64,000 bases of DNA from an uncultured Hyphomicrobiales bacterium (GTDB lineage Bacteria > Pseudomonadota > Alphaproteobacteria > Rhizobiales > Xanthobacteraceae), in the NCBI GenBank assembly GCA_903839845.1, contig CAIMEA010000181.1, forward strand, positions 55,490-119,489, written 5' to 3'. A program made the translations under genes and the position numbers. The notes below the pieces were generated by a model. It did no database searches. It was not told the DNA's origin and saw nothing but the letters and a program-made list of their open reading frames with translations. Below, piece after piece: positions 25,965 through 38,528 of this stretch. Position 1 is the first letter of the stretch. Every line of letters begins with the position of its first letter.

Positions 25965-26009
25965 CCGCCGCGCACGGCGGACAATCTATTTACCCGCCGC
26001 GCACGGCGG
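25965..26009. repeat. Two identical 16-bp hairpins around the RNase T2 stop codon
   Basis: ccgccgcgcacggcgg occurs at 25965-25980 and again at 25994-26009. The second copy encodes the last residues of the RNase T2 protein (AVRGG) and the first lies just after its stop. They may act as a transcription or RNA-stability element. Confidence 0.7.
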
Positions 26010-26760
26010 GCATAGCAACGCGGTCGCGGCGGCAAGCGCGGCGCGTCAGTTCCGGACAATCGCGGAAGCTGAGATCCTTGTTGAGGCAGATGCGCACCTC
26101 GCTCAGCCATTTGCTGTCGCAAGCCACCGCCAAGCCGCCGCGCGGCAGGCCCGGATTGGCCTTGACGAAGGCCTCGCCGACATCGCCGGGCGACACCATC
26201 GTCGGCCTTTCAAGCGCCTTGTATTCGGCCGGGATCGTCACTGCCGCGCGCGCCTTGCGCACGGCTTCGAAATAAGCCGCCGCCGTCATCCCCGAACAGG
26301 TACCGTGCCGGTCCCATTCATGGAAAATCAGCCGCGGGCTCGGCATCAGGTCGAGATTGGCGTCGACAATGCCACGATAAAGCCGCGGCGCCGGAACCTG
26401 ACAGAACGACGGAAAGCCTTTGTCGTATTGCGGCCACAGCCCGTGCACGACGAAGGCGAAGGGCCGGCCGCCGCACTGCTGATCGGGCGTCCGGTTCGGC
26501 GCGCGCTCAGCCGAGGCCGCGCAATAGGACGGCGACCAGGACAGCGCCAGCACATAAAAATCGAAGCGGCCCGGCTCGTTTGGCTGGCGCTCATTGGAAT
26601 TTTGGTTGCCGGCCCCCGGCGCGCCTTGCGCAAAGGCGACGACCGCGAAGACAAACAAAAAGCTGAAGGTGACGGCCAGCGTGCGCGCCATCCGCGCCAG
26701 CCGATCCCATCGCCGCCTGCGCATCCCAACCATGGCTACCCCCAGCCCAGACATCATCAC
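25990..26760 (-). CDS. Secreted ribonuclease T2 family protein
   Basis: 256 residues; both catalytic segments are present: CAS I as FVVHGLWPQYDKGFPS and CAS II as FHEWDRHGTCSG, each with its histidine. An N-terminal hydrophobic signal (LAVTFSFLFVFAVVAFAQG) directs it to the periplasm, where RNase T2 enzymes degrade exogenous or leaked RNA. The start is ambiguous: GGGAG stands before the GTG/ATG cluster at 26760, while MARTLAV about 23 residues in would give a more ordinary signal peptide. The final AVRGG is encoded by a repeated hairpin, so the tail may have been changed by it. Confidence 0.9.
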   Translation of the reverse strand: MMMSGLGVAMVGMRRRRWDRLARMARTLAVTFSFLFVFAVVAFAQGAPGAGNQNSNERQPNEPGRFDFYVLALSWSPSYCAASAERAPNRTPDQQCGGRPFAFVVHGLWPQYDKGFPSFCQVPAPRLYRGIVDANLDLMPSPRLIFHEWDRHGTCSGMTAAAYFEAVRKARAAVTIPAEYKALERPTMVSPGDVGEAFVKANPGLPRGGLAVACDSKWLSEVRICLNKDLSFRDCPELTRRACRRDRVAMPAVRGG

Positions 26761-26969
26761 ACTCCCGTGAGAACAAATGCCGAATTGATGTTTCTCAAGG
26801 GTTCCACCGATTCATAGCGGATGAACGAGAACATTTCAAGAACATTAAGGAAGACCCCAGGGCCCGAAAAGACACTGGGCCGCCTCCGGATGGAACCGGA
26901 TGAGTAAGTTGCGCATTAGGAGGATGTTACTCACGACGTTATCGCACCAGGGGGCAAGGGGGCGATCCT

Positions 26970-27254
26970 ATGCCGAAAATTCGCAAACCACATCATCTGG
27001 CGCGCGGCGAGCGCCTGCAAATCATGTTGTCGCCGGACGAATTGACCGCGGTCGACGATTTTCGCTTCAAGAATCGCATGCCCAGCCGCGCCGCCGCCGT
27101 GCGGGAGCTGTTCCGCATCGGTCTCAACCATACCGGTTTCGCTCACAACACCGATGGCAAGAAGTCGTCGGATATCGGCGTGTTGGAGGAAGGGACGCCG
27201 GCCGGCAATGTCAGCGGCTTGCGCATGGTGCCCAAGGATGGCGCCGCCTCGTGA
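26970..27254 (+). CDS. Small ribbon-helix-helix-like protein
   Basis: 94 residues. RLQIMLSPDELTAVDDF followed by RMPSRAAAVRELFRIGL has the strand-helix-helix pattern of CopG/MetJ-type DNA-binding proteins. The tail (about 60-94) is polar and unstructured. No toxin gene is adjacent, so it is more likely a stand-alone regulator than an antitoxin. Start supported by a weak AAGGGGG about 9 bases upstream. Confidence 0.6.
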   Translation: MPKIRKPHHLARGERLQIMLSPDELTAVDDFRFKNRMPSRAAAVRELFRIGLNHTGFAHNTDGKKSSDIGVLEEGTPAGNVSGLRMVPKDGAAS

Positions 27255-27425
27255 ACGGGGGCGGAACGTCACCGGTCAGCCAAGCCCGCAAAGAACAACC
27301 AAACCGCCGAAAACGCCGAATAGGTAAACTGAGCCGGCGGCGGCGAGTGAGTGCTTTGCTCTTAGACTACAAGCGACTCCCGCATTTAAAACGACAGGCG
27401 CATCATTCCTGGCAGTGAGGAATCG

Positions 27426-27626
27426 ATGATCAATGACCTGTTGGATGCCAACGAACTTCGCCGCCGCGCCGAGCAATGCGCCGCCCGCGCCGAGCAGATT
27501 GTCGCGCAGCGCGCCGAGCGCGAGCGGCTTTTGACCATTAAAGAGTCGCTGCTGGCGCTCGCCGACACAGCCGATTGGCTGTGCGGCCGCTCGCGCGATC
27601 TGGCCCTGCAAAACGCCGCCGAATAA
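27426..27626 (+). CDS. Small helical protein, unknown function
   Basis: 66 residues, almost entirely predicted helix, with heptad-like Ala/Arg/Glu pattern (NELRRRAEQCAARAEQIVAQ) and a Trp-Leu-Cys segment near the C-terminus. GTGAGGAA lies just before the ATG. Small proteins of this type are common and unassigned in related genomes as far as I recall. Convergent with the following exported protein gene (15 bp between). Confidence 0.65.
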   Translation: MINDLLDANELRRRAEQCAARAEQIVAQRAERERLLTIKESLLALADTADWLCGRSRDLALQNAAE

Positions 27627-27641
27627 ACCTGCGCTGCCCGG

Positions 27642-28127
27642 TCAGGGCCGCGCCATTTTGCAAGCCGGGTTATAGGCCCAGTTGCGGTCGAGACCGACCA
27701 CGCACCATTCGACGCCCCAGCTGGCGCCAATGAAGCCGGTGTCCTCGCCGATCCAGAAGTCCACCTTGTGCCAGCGGCCGTCGCTGATCAGCGCCACGGC
27801 GGAACAGAAACGGCGCGGAATGGTCGCTTTGGTCCATGGCCTGAACGCGGTCTCGCGCACTTTATCGAAGCCGAGAATCTGCAGGTCCGAATTCCAGTAC
27901 CGGCTTTCCTTCTGCGCGAAGCGCGACGCGATATCGCCGAGCGCCGCCTCGCATGCCGGCAGGTCGCCGTCGTAATTGGCGCCGGTCATATAGATCTGTT
28001 TTTGAAGGAAATTGGCCGCCTGCGCCGGCGTGGCGGAAAAGCCCGCAATGAGGCCGCAGGCCGTCACAATGGCCATGGTCGTGGCTCTGGCCGCGGATTG
28101 AACGCTACGAAACATGTTCATCGTCAC
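27642..28127 (-). CDS. Exported protein of unknown function
   Basis: 161 residues with a Sec signal ending TPAQAA at about residue 38. The mature part contains four cysteines (DLPACEAAL, RRFCSAVAL, EWCVVG, PACKMARP) likely to form two disulfides in the periplasm, and a Trp-rich centre (RWHKVDFWIGEDTGF). Length and cysteine pattern suggest a compact secreted domain. No family assignment. An ATG four codons downstream (MFRSVQS) could be the start. Confidence 0.65.
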   Translation of the reverse strand: MTMNMFRSVQSAARATTMAIVTACGLIAGFSATPAQAANFLQKQIYMTGANYDGDLPACEAALGDIASRFAQKESRYWNSDLQILGFDKVRETAFRPWTKATIPRRFCSAVALISDGRWHKVDFWIGEDTGFIGASWGVEWCVVGLDRNWAYNPACKMARP

Positions 28128-28311
28128 ACACTCCTTACGCCACAGAACGCTTTAACGGCCCAATTGGGCGTACCGCGATCCTAATTTATCACGCGCGACA
28201 CCCCGATCTTAACTTTATCACAGATTTTTTGCCGCAACGGCGAATTGATCACAGATTCGCAGCCTGTCGTGGGCTGACGGCCCGGTACCGGCAGCCGCGT
28301 CGCGACCAGGT

Positions 28312-29094
28312 CTATCGCCAGTCGCCCAGCACCGCCTGCACCAATGTCAGCGCCGCCACCGCCGCCGTGTCGGCGCGCAGAATGCGCGGCCCGAGCGAGA
28401 TCCGCACCACATTTGGCCGCTGCAACAACGCCGCCCGCTCATCCTCGGCAAAGCCGCCCTCCGGTCCGATCAACACGGCCATCGCCAGCGGCGCGCGCGC
28501 CACGGCGGCCGGCAGCAAGCCGCTCGGGTCCGGCCGCGCGGCGGCGAGCGCCGCGACCGGGTCGCGCACTTCGGCATCCTCGTCGCAGAAAATCAGCAGA
28601 CGATCGGGATCGGCGCCGCCGGCGATCGTCTTGAACGGCATCGGCTCGGCGACCTCGGGCAAGGCCAGAACGCCGCATTGCTGGGCCGCCTCGACCGCAT
28701 TGGCGCGCATCCGCTCCAGATTAAGCCGCGCGACCTGCGTATGCCGGGTCATCACCGGCTGCAGCCGCGTAACGCCGAGTTCGACCGCCTTTTGCACCAT
28801 GTAATCGAGCCGCGCATGTTTGAGCGGCGCGAACAGGAAATGCAGATCGCCCGGGCGCGGCTGCTCGCGCAGGCACGTCTCGACTTTGGCGGCCAGCGAC
28901 CTCTTGCCGGTACCGGAAAGGGTAGCCCGCCATTCGCCATCGCGGCCATTGAACAGCAGCACCGGATCGCCCTGCGCCAGCCGCAGGACGTTCAGCAGGT
29001 AGTTGGCCTGGTCGCGGTCGAGCGGAACATCGACCCCGGCGCGCAGGGCAAAATCGAGGTATAGGCGCGGGGTGCGGAAATCGGGGCGAGTCAT
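28312..29094 (-). CDS. rsmE: 16S rRNA (uracil1498-N3)-methyltransferase RsmE
   Basis: 260 residues. N-terminal PUA-like domain (RPDFRTPRLYLDFAL ... GDPVLLFNGRDGEW) and C-terminal SPOUT methyltransferase with LIGPEGGFAEDERA and ISLGPRILRADTAAVAAL, the knot motifs that bind S-adenosylmethionine. Methylates U1498 of 16S rRNA. Divergent from the exported protein/ubiA genes, sharing the 29095-29228 promoter region. Confidence 0.95.
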   Translation of the reverse strand: MTRPDFRTPRLYLDFALRAGVDVPLDRDQANYLLNVLRLAQGDPVLLFNGRDGEWRATLSGTGKRSLAAKVETCLREQPRPGDLHFLFAPLKHARLDYMVQKAVELGVTRLQPVMTRHTQVARLNLERMRANAVEAAQQCGVLALPEVAEPMPFKTIAGGADPDRLLIFCDEDAEVRDPVAALAAARPDPSGLLPAAVARAPLAMAVLIGPEGGFAEDERAALLQRPNVVRISLGPRILRADTAAVAALTLVQAVLGDWR

Positions 29095-29228
29095 GTTACC
29101 TAACGGTCTGGCTGGCGGGCGTCGTTTTGGCGCGATTTGCCGCCTTCCCGACGCATTCGGGAGGTTGTTATAAGCGATCCGTCGGCCGGCCGGTTTGAAA
29201 AAGCCGGGGCCCTGAAAAGGAACTGTTC

Positions 29229-29876
29229 ATGAAGCTCGGCTGGACCATCGTCATGGCCGCAAGCATGGTCGCATTCGCCGCCGCCCCGGCCGCGTCGCAA
29301 TCGCCGTGGCCGGAGGCGCAACCGCAAGCCGCGCCGACGCCGGCGCCGGCGCCGGGCGCGCCATGGCCGCAACAGGCGGCGCCGATACAACAGCCCCTGC
29401 AGCAACCGATGCAGCAGCAGCCGATGCAACAACAGGGCCAGAGCCCGTGGGCGAACCAAAGCCAACAGCAGACGCCGCCGTGCATCGAGGAATTCGTCAA
29501 GCTGCGCAAGGAAGTTGAAAAGCGTGGCGGCGCCATCCAGGCGGCCGGCCAGCGCAAGCAAAAGCCGTCGCCGAAGGAAGCGTGCGGTCTGTTCAACGCC
29601 TTCACCGGCGCGGAAGCGACGATGATCAAATACGCCACCACCAACGCCGCGAGTTGCGGAATCCCGGCGCAAATCATCGACAGCATGAAGCAGGCGCACG
29701 TCAGATCCCAAGAGATTCGCACGCGCGTCTGTCAGGTCGCCGCCAACGGACCGCCGCGCGCCGCGGCGCCGCCGAGCCTGAGCGACGCGCTCAGCGCGCC
29801 GGCCCCCGATGCCTCCAACATCAAAACCGGTCGCGGCACGTTCGATACGCTGACCGGCAATCCGCTCGGCAAATGA
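29229..29876 (+). CDS. Exported Pro/Gln-rich protein of unknown function
   Basis: 215 residues. Signal peptide about 1-23 (ending PAASQ), then a low-complexity Pro/Ala/Gln region (about 24-85) with repeated QQPMQQQ units. A conserved-looking helical domain follows (about 90-165: PPCIEEFVKLRKEVEKRG, three cysteines, SMKQAHVRSQEIRTRVC). Its stop overlaps the ubiA start (ATGA), so they are co-translated. Cell-envelope role inferred from the signal peptide only. Confidence 0.75.
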   Translation: MKLGWTIVMAASMVAFAAAPAASQSPWPEAQPQAAPTPAPAPGAPWPQQAAPIQQPLQQPMQQQPMQQQGQSPWANQSQQQTPPCIEEFVKLRKEVEKRGGAIQAAGQRKQKPSPKEACGLFNAFTGAEATMIKYATTNAASCGIPAQIIDSMKQAHVRSQEIRTRVCQVAANGPPRAAAPPSLSDALSAPAPDASNIKTGRGTFDTLTGNPLGK

Positions 29877-30793
29877 GCGAGGGCGGCGGACGCGTAGCCG
29901 ATGCGACCGGTAACTGGGTCGATCTCCGCGCGCCTGCCGTCACGCGTCCGTATCTGCGGCTGGCCCGCCTCGACCGGCCGATCGGCTCGTGGCTGTTGCT
30001 GATGCCGTGCTGGTGGTCGGCCGGCCTTGCCGGCATGGCCAGCGACCGCCTGCCCAGTCTTATGCACATCGTTTTGTTTTTCATCGGCGCCTTCGCCATG
30101 CGCGGCGCCGGCTGCACCTGGAACGATCTGGTCGACCGCGATCTCGACGGCAAGGTGGAGCGCACGCGCTCGCGGCCTATTCCGTCAGGACAAGTCACCG
30201 CGACGCAAGCCGCGATCTTCATGGTCGCGCAGGCTTTGGTCGGATTGGCGGTGCTGCTCCAGTTCAATCTCTACACGGTCATGACCGGACTGGCGTCGCT
30301 CCTGGTCGTCGCGATCTATCCGTTCATGAAGCGCGTCACCTACTGGCCGCAAATTTTTCTCGGCCTCGCTTTTTCCTGGGGCGCGCTGATGGGCTGGCCG
30401 GCGGCGTTCGGCCGGCTCGATGCCGCCGCCTTCGTGCTCTACGCCGGCTCGATCGCCTGGGTGATCGGCTACGACACCATCTACGCGCATCAGGACCGCG
30501 AGGACGACATGATGATCGGCATCAAGTCGACGGCGCTGTTGTTCGAACAAAACACACCGGCGATGCTGACATTGTTTTACACCATCGCCGTCGTGCTGAT
30601 CGGCGTTGCCGGCGTGATGGCCGGCGGCTCGTGGATCTTCATGCTTGGGCTTCTCGCCTTCGCCATTCATCTGTCCTGGCAAGTCGTCACCATCGACATC
30701 GACGACCCGGCGCATTGCCTGAAGCTGTTCCGCGCCAACCGCGATGCCGGGTTGATCCTGTTCCTGGCGATGCTGCTGGACGCGGTGTTCTAA
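29873..30793 (+). CDS. ubiA: 4-hydroxybenzoate polyprenyltransferase UbiA
   Basis: 306 residues. The first aspartate-rich motif is NDLVDRDLDGKVERTRSRP and the second YDTIYAHQDREDD, both needed to bind Mg-prenyl diphosphate; seven or more membrane helices. Condenses 4-hydroxybenzoate with the polyprenyl tail in ubiquinone synthesis. ATG at 29873 overlaps the preceding stop by the ATGA arrangement; the longer frame starting at 29582 is out of register with the real protein and is rejected. Confidence 0.94.
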   Translation: MSEGGGRVADATGNWVDLRAPAVTRPYLRLARLDRPIGSWLLLMPCWWSAGLAGMASDRLPSLMHIVLFFIGAFAMRGAGCTWNDLVDRDLDGKVERTRSRPIPSGQVTATQAAIFMVAQALVGLAVLLQFNLYTVMTGLASLLVVAIYPFMKRVTYWPQIFLGLAFSWGALMGWPAAFGRLDAAAFVLYAGSIAWVIGYDTIYAHQDREDDMMIGIKSTALLFEQNTPAMLTLFYTIAVVLIGVAGVMAGGSWIFMLGLLAFAIHLSWQVVTIDIDDPAHCLKLFRANRDAGLILFLAMLLDAVF

Positions 30794-30817
30794 CGCTGCG
30801 ACGCCAGGCCGGGCGCG

Positions 30818-32263
30818 TCAATAATTCGACGCATTGTCCGGCCGGTATCGCGGATCGATGCCTTGCGGCGCCAGCCGCGGCCAGCCGGATTGCGCCGGCG
30901 CGGCAATCGAGCCGGTGACATCATCCTCGTCGAATTCGCCGTCTTCGCCGGGCGTCGTATTGTTCCGCGGCGCGGCAGGCGGCTTGCCGATCGAACCGGT
31001 CACCGCGTCGTCGGCGTCGTCGTCGTCGAGACCGTCGGCGCCCGGAACCGCTTCCGGCATCGCACCGGGCTTCTTGGCGCCTGCATTCGTCGGCTTGCCG
31101 ATCGAGCCGGTGTATGTCGGGCCGTGCTTGCTGGCATAGACCGCGCGCGCCCGCGCCGCGACGACTTCGCCCGGGATCGCATTGGGCCGGCACGGCCGCC
31201 GGCCGCTGGCGCGGCGCATCAAATCGACATGAATATGATTGTAATGCGCGGCGTTGTAGCCCGGCGCCAGCACCGTGGTGAACATGTCGCAGGCGGACAA
31301 TTGCACGTCGTGCAGGAAGCCCTGCTCTTCCGGCGATCCCTGCCAGCCATATTGAACGGAAATCTTGCGGCCGTCGGCGAGGATAAAGCCGGCGACATCG
31401 AGCGCATTGCCGAAGGCATGTTCGGAGACGCCGTGGCCGCCGGCGCCATTCATCTGCCGGCAGGAATAGGCGGAGATCTGCTTGATCTCGACAACCTGCG
31501 CGCCGAACCAGCGAAACGCCGCCGGTTGCACGCCCTCATTCACCCAGCGATCAAGCGCCGAGACGATCGGACAGGACAAGGTCGCCGCCGGAGTCACGGC
31601 GGCGGGCTGGATGGCGCCGGTCACCTGCGGCCCGCGCATCGGCCCGAGCGCCGGCAGCGGACGCTGTTGCTGCTGCGGCGGCGCATAAGTCGGCGCGTTG
31701 TAGACCGGCTGCATGCGCTGCGGCGGCTGGCGTCCCTGCGGCAGAATGGCGTCGTCGGGAATATCGTCGGGGATGGCGACGCCGGGCGCATAGAGCGACA
31801 CCGGCCGTCCTGCCGGCGCGGTTGCACCGGGCGCCGCGATGTCTGGCGCGCTGATCGACGGCGCACCCGGCGTCCAGCGCAGCTGCGCGCCGGAGATGGG
31901 CTGGGTCGCCGGCTGGGACGTTGGGGATGCATAGCGCGCCTGCGTCGGCGGCCAGTTCGGCTGCGAACCATCGGCAATGCCGCCCGGCGGACGTGGCACG
32001 TCGGAATAGCTCTGGCGCGTGCTTTCGCCGAGCGCTGCGACCTTGAGCGGAAAATCGGCGCCGCACATGCCGGGGCCTTCGATCGGCTTAGCGGCGACAA
32101 CGCCGCCGCCGACCTTCACCGCGCCCGACTGCATGCACTGGGCCTCGGCCTGGTGCCGCCAGGACGGCCGCTCGCCTTGCAGCATCATGCTGCGGCCGCA
32201 GCCGGCCAACGCCAGCAGCACGCACAGCCCGGCCAACAGCAGGACGCGACCTTGAAGCTTCAT
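30818..32263 (-). CDS. Extensin-like C-terminal domain lipoprotein
   Basis: 481 residues. Lipoprotein signal with lipobox LAGC at Cys22. About 200 residues of proline/glutamine-rich linker precede the Extensin-like_C domain (about 230-370), which shows CPIVSALDRWV, GVSEHAFGNALDVAGF and HYNHIHVDLMRR; the His and Asp residues match the zinc-site pattern of LAS-type (VanY/MepA-like) peptidases. The C-terminus carries three TGSIGKP/TGSIAAP repeats. A peptidoglycan-directed role at the outer membrane or periplasm is inferred. Convergent with ubiA. Confidence 0.88.
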   Translation of the reverse strand: MKLQGRVLLLAGLCVLLALAGCGRSMMLQGERPSWRHQAEAQCMQSGAVKVGGGVVAAKPIEGPGMCGADFPLKVAALGESTRQSYSDVPRPPGGIADGSQPNWPPTQARYASPTSQPATQPISGAQLRWTPGAPSISAPDIAAPGATAPAGRPVSLYAPGVAIPDDIPDDAILPQGRQPPQRMQPVYNAPTYAPPQQQQRPLPALGPMRGPQVTGAIQPAAVTPAATLSCPIVSALDRWVNEGVQPAAFRWFGAQVVEIKQISAYSCRQMNGAGGHGVSEHAFGNALDVAGFILADGRKISVQYGWQGSPEEQGFLHDVQLSACDMFTTVLAPGYNAAHYNHIHVDLMRRASGRRPCRPNAIPGEVVAARARAVYASKHGPTYTGSIGKPTNAGAKKPGAMPEAVPGADGLDDDDADDAVTGSIGKPPAAPRNNTTPGEDGEFDEDDVTGSIAAPAQSGWPRLAPQGIDPRYRPDNASNY

Positions 32264-32427
32264 GCCGGCTAAATTGCCGGCAGTTTCTTTAACGGCGCAT
32301 CAATGCTGGCGTGGGGGAATTTGTTAAGGATAAGGAATCGTTGCCAGGTCCGGCGCGCGCGGTTCCCTTGGTCTTGATCGGCGGCGCGGATTCGGCTCAC
32401 ATCGCGCGGCGACGACGGGGGAAAAGA

Positions 32428-32655
32428 ATGCAAGTGCTGGCAAGGTTGATACTCGCCGTCCTCATGACCGCGGTGATGGTGTTCATGGTGACGCTCATCG
32501 TCACCTTCATCAATCTCGGGCTGCGCGCCGATTTTCTGGCGCAGTGGGCCAAGGCCTATTTCATCGCCTGGCCGATCGCCGCGATCACGGCGTTTCTGGT
32601 GATGCCGTCGGCGCGCCGCCTGACCGACACGATTATGCAAAAGATCGGCGGATAA
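32428..32655 (+). CDS. DUF2798 family small membrane protein
   Basis: 75 residues from ATG at 32428: two helices (about 5-28 and 42-62) separated by NLGLRADFLAQWAKAYFIAWP, the conserved core of DUF2798. It ends RRLTDTIMQKIGG. Function unknown. The longer frame from 32311 has a non-hydrophobic extension not seen in the family. It is followed immediately by a dispersed palindromic repeat. Confidence 0.85.
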   Translation: MQVLARLILAVLMTAVMVFMVTLIVTFINLGLRADFLAQWAKAYFIAWPIAAITAFLVMPSARRLTDTIMQKIGG

Positions 32656-32663
32656 AAAAATCC

Positions 32664-32757
32664 ACGTCGTCATGCCCGGCCTTGGGCCGGGCATCCACGT
32701 CTTTGTTACACATCACCCAGAAGGCGTGGATGGCCGGGACAAGCCCGGCCATGACGG
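32664..32757. repeat. Dispersed repeat of paired GCCCGG hairpins
   Basis: Two hairpins in inverted arrangement: cgtcatgcccggccttgggc... (32668-32699) and cgtggatggccgggacaagc... (32724-32757). The ends are mutual inverted repeats (cgtcatg / catgacg). I recognise the tggccgggacaagcccggcc unit as very common in Bradyrhizobium-like genomes. It fills the gap between two convergent genes. Confidence 0.85.
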
Positions 32758-32762
32758 TGTGT

Positions 32763-33749
32763 TTACTGCGCGGCCTTGATGCCGAGCACCTTGCCGATGT
32801 CGTTGACCTTGTCGCTCTGATCCTTGAGCGCGGCGGCGAATTCGGCCGGCGTGCCGGGATTGACCACCTGGCCGGTGGCGGCGAGCTTGGTGTTGATCTC
32901 CGGATCGCTGACCACATCGCGGATGTCGGCGGCGATCTTGTCGCGCACCGCCGGTGCCACGGCCTTCGGACCGAGCAGACCGACCAGCCCGTCAAGCTCG
33001 AGCGACTTGAAGCCGGCTTCCGCCGCGGTCGGGATATCGTTGAGCGCCGCCGCGTGCTGCGAGTTGGTCAGCGCAATGACTTTCACTTTGCCCTGCAGCA
33101 CGCGCGGCCGCATGATCGCATAGGCGCCGACGAAAGCCTGGATGCGGCCTTCGGCGAGATCATTGATCGCGGTGACCGGATCCTTGTACGGCACCTTGGC
33201 CATTTCCAGATTCTCGGTCTTCAGGAACGCCGCGTACAAGAGATCGTTGGCGCCGGTGACCGAGGCGTAGTTCAGCTTGCCGGGCTGCGCCTTGATCTTG
33301 GCGGCCAGTTCCTTGACGGTCGAGACGCCGAGTTCGGTCGGCACGCCGAGCGCAATCAGAGTGTTGGTGACACGCGCGATCGGCACCAGATCGGCGGGAT
33401 TGTACGCCATCTTCTCATGCAGCAGCGGATGCGCGGTGAAGGTCGAGGCCGGCGCGAACAAGAGAACGTGATCGTCGGCCGCGCTGATCACCGCGGTGAT
33501 GGCGATGATGGCGTCGCCGCCGGGACGGTTTTCGACGACGACCGGCTGGCCCCATTTGGCCGACAATTTATCGCCGATGAGACGGGCGGTGATGTCGGCG
33601 CCCGAGCCGGGGCCGATCGGAATGATGAAACGCACCGGGCGGGTCGGCCACGGTGCTTGCGCCGATGCCGGCGCCATCGGCAGTGCGAGCGCCACGATGG
33701 CCGCGGCCAGGCCGGAGAGTGCAAAGAGTGACGCTCGAAGATGACGCAT
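32763..33749 (-). CDS. Bug-family (TctC-type) periplasmic solute receptor
   Basis: 328 residues. Signal peptide about 1-31 (ending ASAQ). Mature protein opens WPTRPVRFIIPIGPGSGADITARLIGD, the Bug signature, and continues with VVENRPGGDAI. Such receptors deliver carboxylates to TctAB transporters. The only TctAB genes in the window are 14 kb away, so this is an orphan receptor, common in this group. The substrate is not predictable. Confidence 0.9.
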   Translation of the reverse strand: MRHLRASLFALSGLAAAIVALALPMAPASAQAPWPTRPVRFIIPIGPGSGADITARLIGDKLSAKWGQPVVVENRPGGDAIIAITAVISAADDHVLLFAPASTFTAHPLLHEKMAYNPADLVPIARVTNTLIALGVPTELGVSTVKELAAKIKAQPGKLNYASVTGANDLLYAAFLKTENLEMAKVPYKDPVTAINDLAEGRIQAFVGAYAIMRPRVLQGKVKVIALTNSQHAAALNDIPTAAEAGFKSLELDGLVGLLGPKAVAPAVRDKIAADIRDVVSDPEINTKLAATGQVVNPGTPAEFAAALKDQSDKVNDIGKVLGIKAAQ

Positions 33750-34205
33750 GGGTTCTCCCGGGGAACGGCGTTGAAGGGGCGCTGATAATGTGCGGAGGGC
33801 TCTGCCTTACGCGAAACATGTCGTGTCGTCAGCGACGACGTCGGCGAATACCGTTCCGTATAAACTTCACAACAGCGCGTCAAGCCGCCGAAGCTGCCGC
33901 ATCCTGTCGCGGGCCGTATGCAGATTTGCCGACAACGCTTAATAACGGGGCAGCGCGGGCCGCCCAACCGGGGCCGATAGCCGCCGCTTTTGCCGAAACG
34001 ATCGCCCGGCAGATGTTCCATTCGACGCCATGACGCGCGGCGCCCCTATTTATGGCCTGCGATCAGCCATTTGCCCGCGCGCGCTCAGCCATGCCTGAAG
34101 CGCATGCGCGATCACGCACATTTCGTTCAAATCCGGCCGGTCCCGGTCTTATTCCGTTTCGCGGTTCGTGATAAAAACCGCCAGCTCAACAAGGGAGGCC
34201 CTGCC
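33750..34205. other. Intergenic stretch, no supported long gene
   Basis: About 455 bp between the Bug receptor and a short membrane peptide gene. It contains a small cluster of gtcgtg/cgacgacg inverted motifs near 33820-33850 and otherwise no recognisable signal. It presumably holds the promoter of the receptor gene and of the short gene. Confidence 0.4.
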
Positions 34206-34292
34206 GTGGACCTTGCTCTGAGACGACTGGATGTTCTGGCTGTGTGCGCCGTGTTTATTTTCGTTGGCGCGGTTCTGCTGGGAGCGTTCTAA
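34206..34292 (+). CDS. 28-residue membrane peptide
   Basis: A GTG-started frame preceded by AAGGGAGGCC encodes 28 residues beginning MDLALRRLDVLAVCAVF and ending LLGAF, with one hydrophobic helix and a basic N-terminus. A strong terminator follows at 34326-34359, so this is a complete short transcription unit. I recall near-identical short proteins from other Bradyrhizobium-like genomes, but cannot check. It is too short for routine gene finders. Confidence 0.65.
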   Translation: MDLALRRLDVLAVCAVFIFVGAVLLGAF

Positions 34293-34325
34293 CCTTTCCC
34301 CGATGAAAATCGGCGCACAAATCGA

Positions 34326-34359
34326 AACACCGGCGAGCAGGACTCTCCGGTGTTTTTTT
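34326..34359 (+). terminator. Rho-independent terminator after the membrane peptide gene
   Basis: aacaccgg ... ccggtgtt stem with a 13-base loop, followed by a run of T to 34359. It also lies just past the metH stop on the other strand. Confidence 0.85.
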
Positions 34360-34370
34360 ATTGGTCGAAA

Positions 34371-38118
<3,748 letters not shown>

Positions 38119-38126
<8 letters not shown>

Positions 38127-38526
38127 TGATCTTACCACGCATGACAGTCTGTTCCCTCTCCCCGCTGGGGAGAGGGTTAGGGTGAGGGGGGACCGGTCTT
38201 ACCGTGGCAACGATACATTCCAGTACACCGTCGATATTGCGAAGAACGTCATCGTTCCAGAAGCAAAGGATGAAGTAGCCTTGAGATTCGAGAACCGCCG
38301 TCCGCTTCGCATCTTGCTCCGACCGCGCGCTGTGCTGCCCGCCATCCAATTCGATAATCAAACGCGAGGCTTCACAGCAAAAATCAACAACGTAAGATGC
38401 AATCGGCATCTGCCGCCGGAATTTCAGTCCATTCAAGCGACGGTCGCGCAAGCGGAACCACAACGTGCGCTCGGCATCGGTCTGATCCCGCCGCAATCGT
38501 CTCGCTATGGCGACACGCGACACCAT
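38119..38526 (-). CDS. DUF559 endonuclease-like protein inside a palindromic element
   Basis: 135 residues. Opening [20 protein letters not shown], then [28 protein letters not shown] and [17 protein letters not shown]: the DUF559 family, which has a restriction-endonuclease-like fold related to Vsr, with the acidic residues of VVDF and IIELDG and the following Gln-His as likely active site. The last 20 or so residues ([13 protein letters not shown]) are the translation of a repeat. The start codon is two bases after gtgaggggtt, contributed by the other half of the same repeat. Stop overlaps the metH start. Probably a mobile-element enzyme carried inside the methionine operon. Confidence 0.88.
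38154..38190. repeat. Half of the composite repeat, 3' side of DUF559
   Basis: ccctctccccgctggggaga... then gggttagggtgagggg: the same arm-hairpin-tail order as the left half of the gene-less copy at 40618-40728. It encodes the C-terminus of DUF559 on the minus strand. Confidence 0.88.
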
Positions 38527-38528
38527 AA

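Noticed and set aside
26900..27418. 172-codon frame beginning with a good AGGAGG
   Set aside because: It overlaps the ribbon-helix-helix-like gene in another frame and has shadow composition (Arg/Gln-rich, no motif).
29582..29872. 97-residue extension in front of UbiA
   Set aside because: It overlaps the exported protein gene in another frame; the ATGA overlap at 29873 is the natural start.
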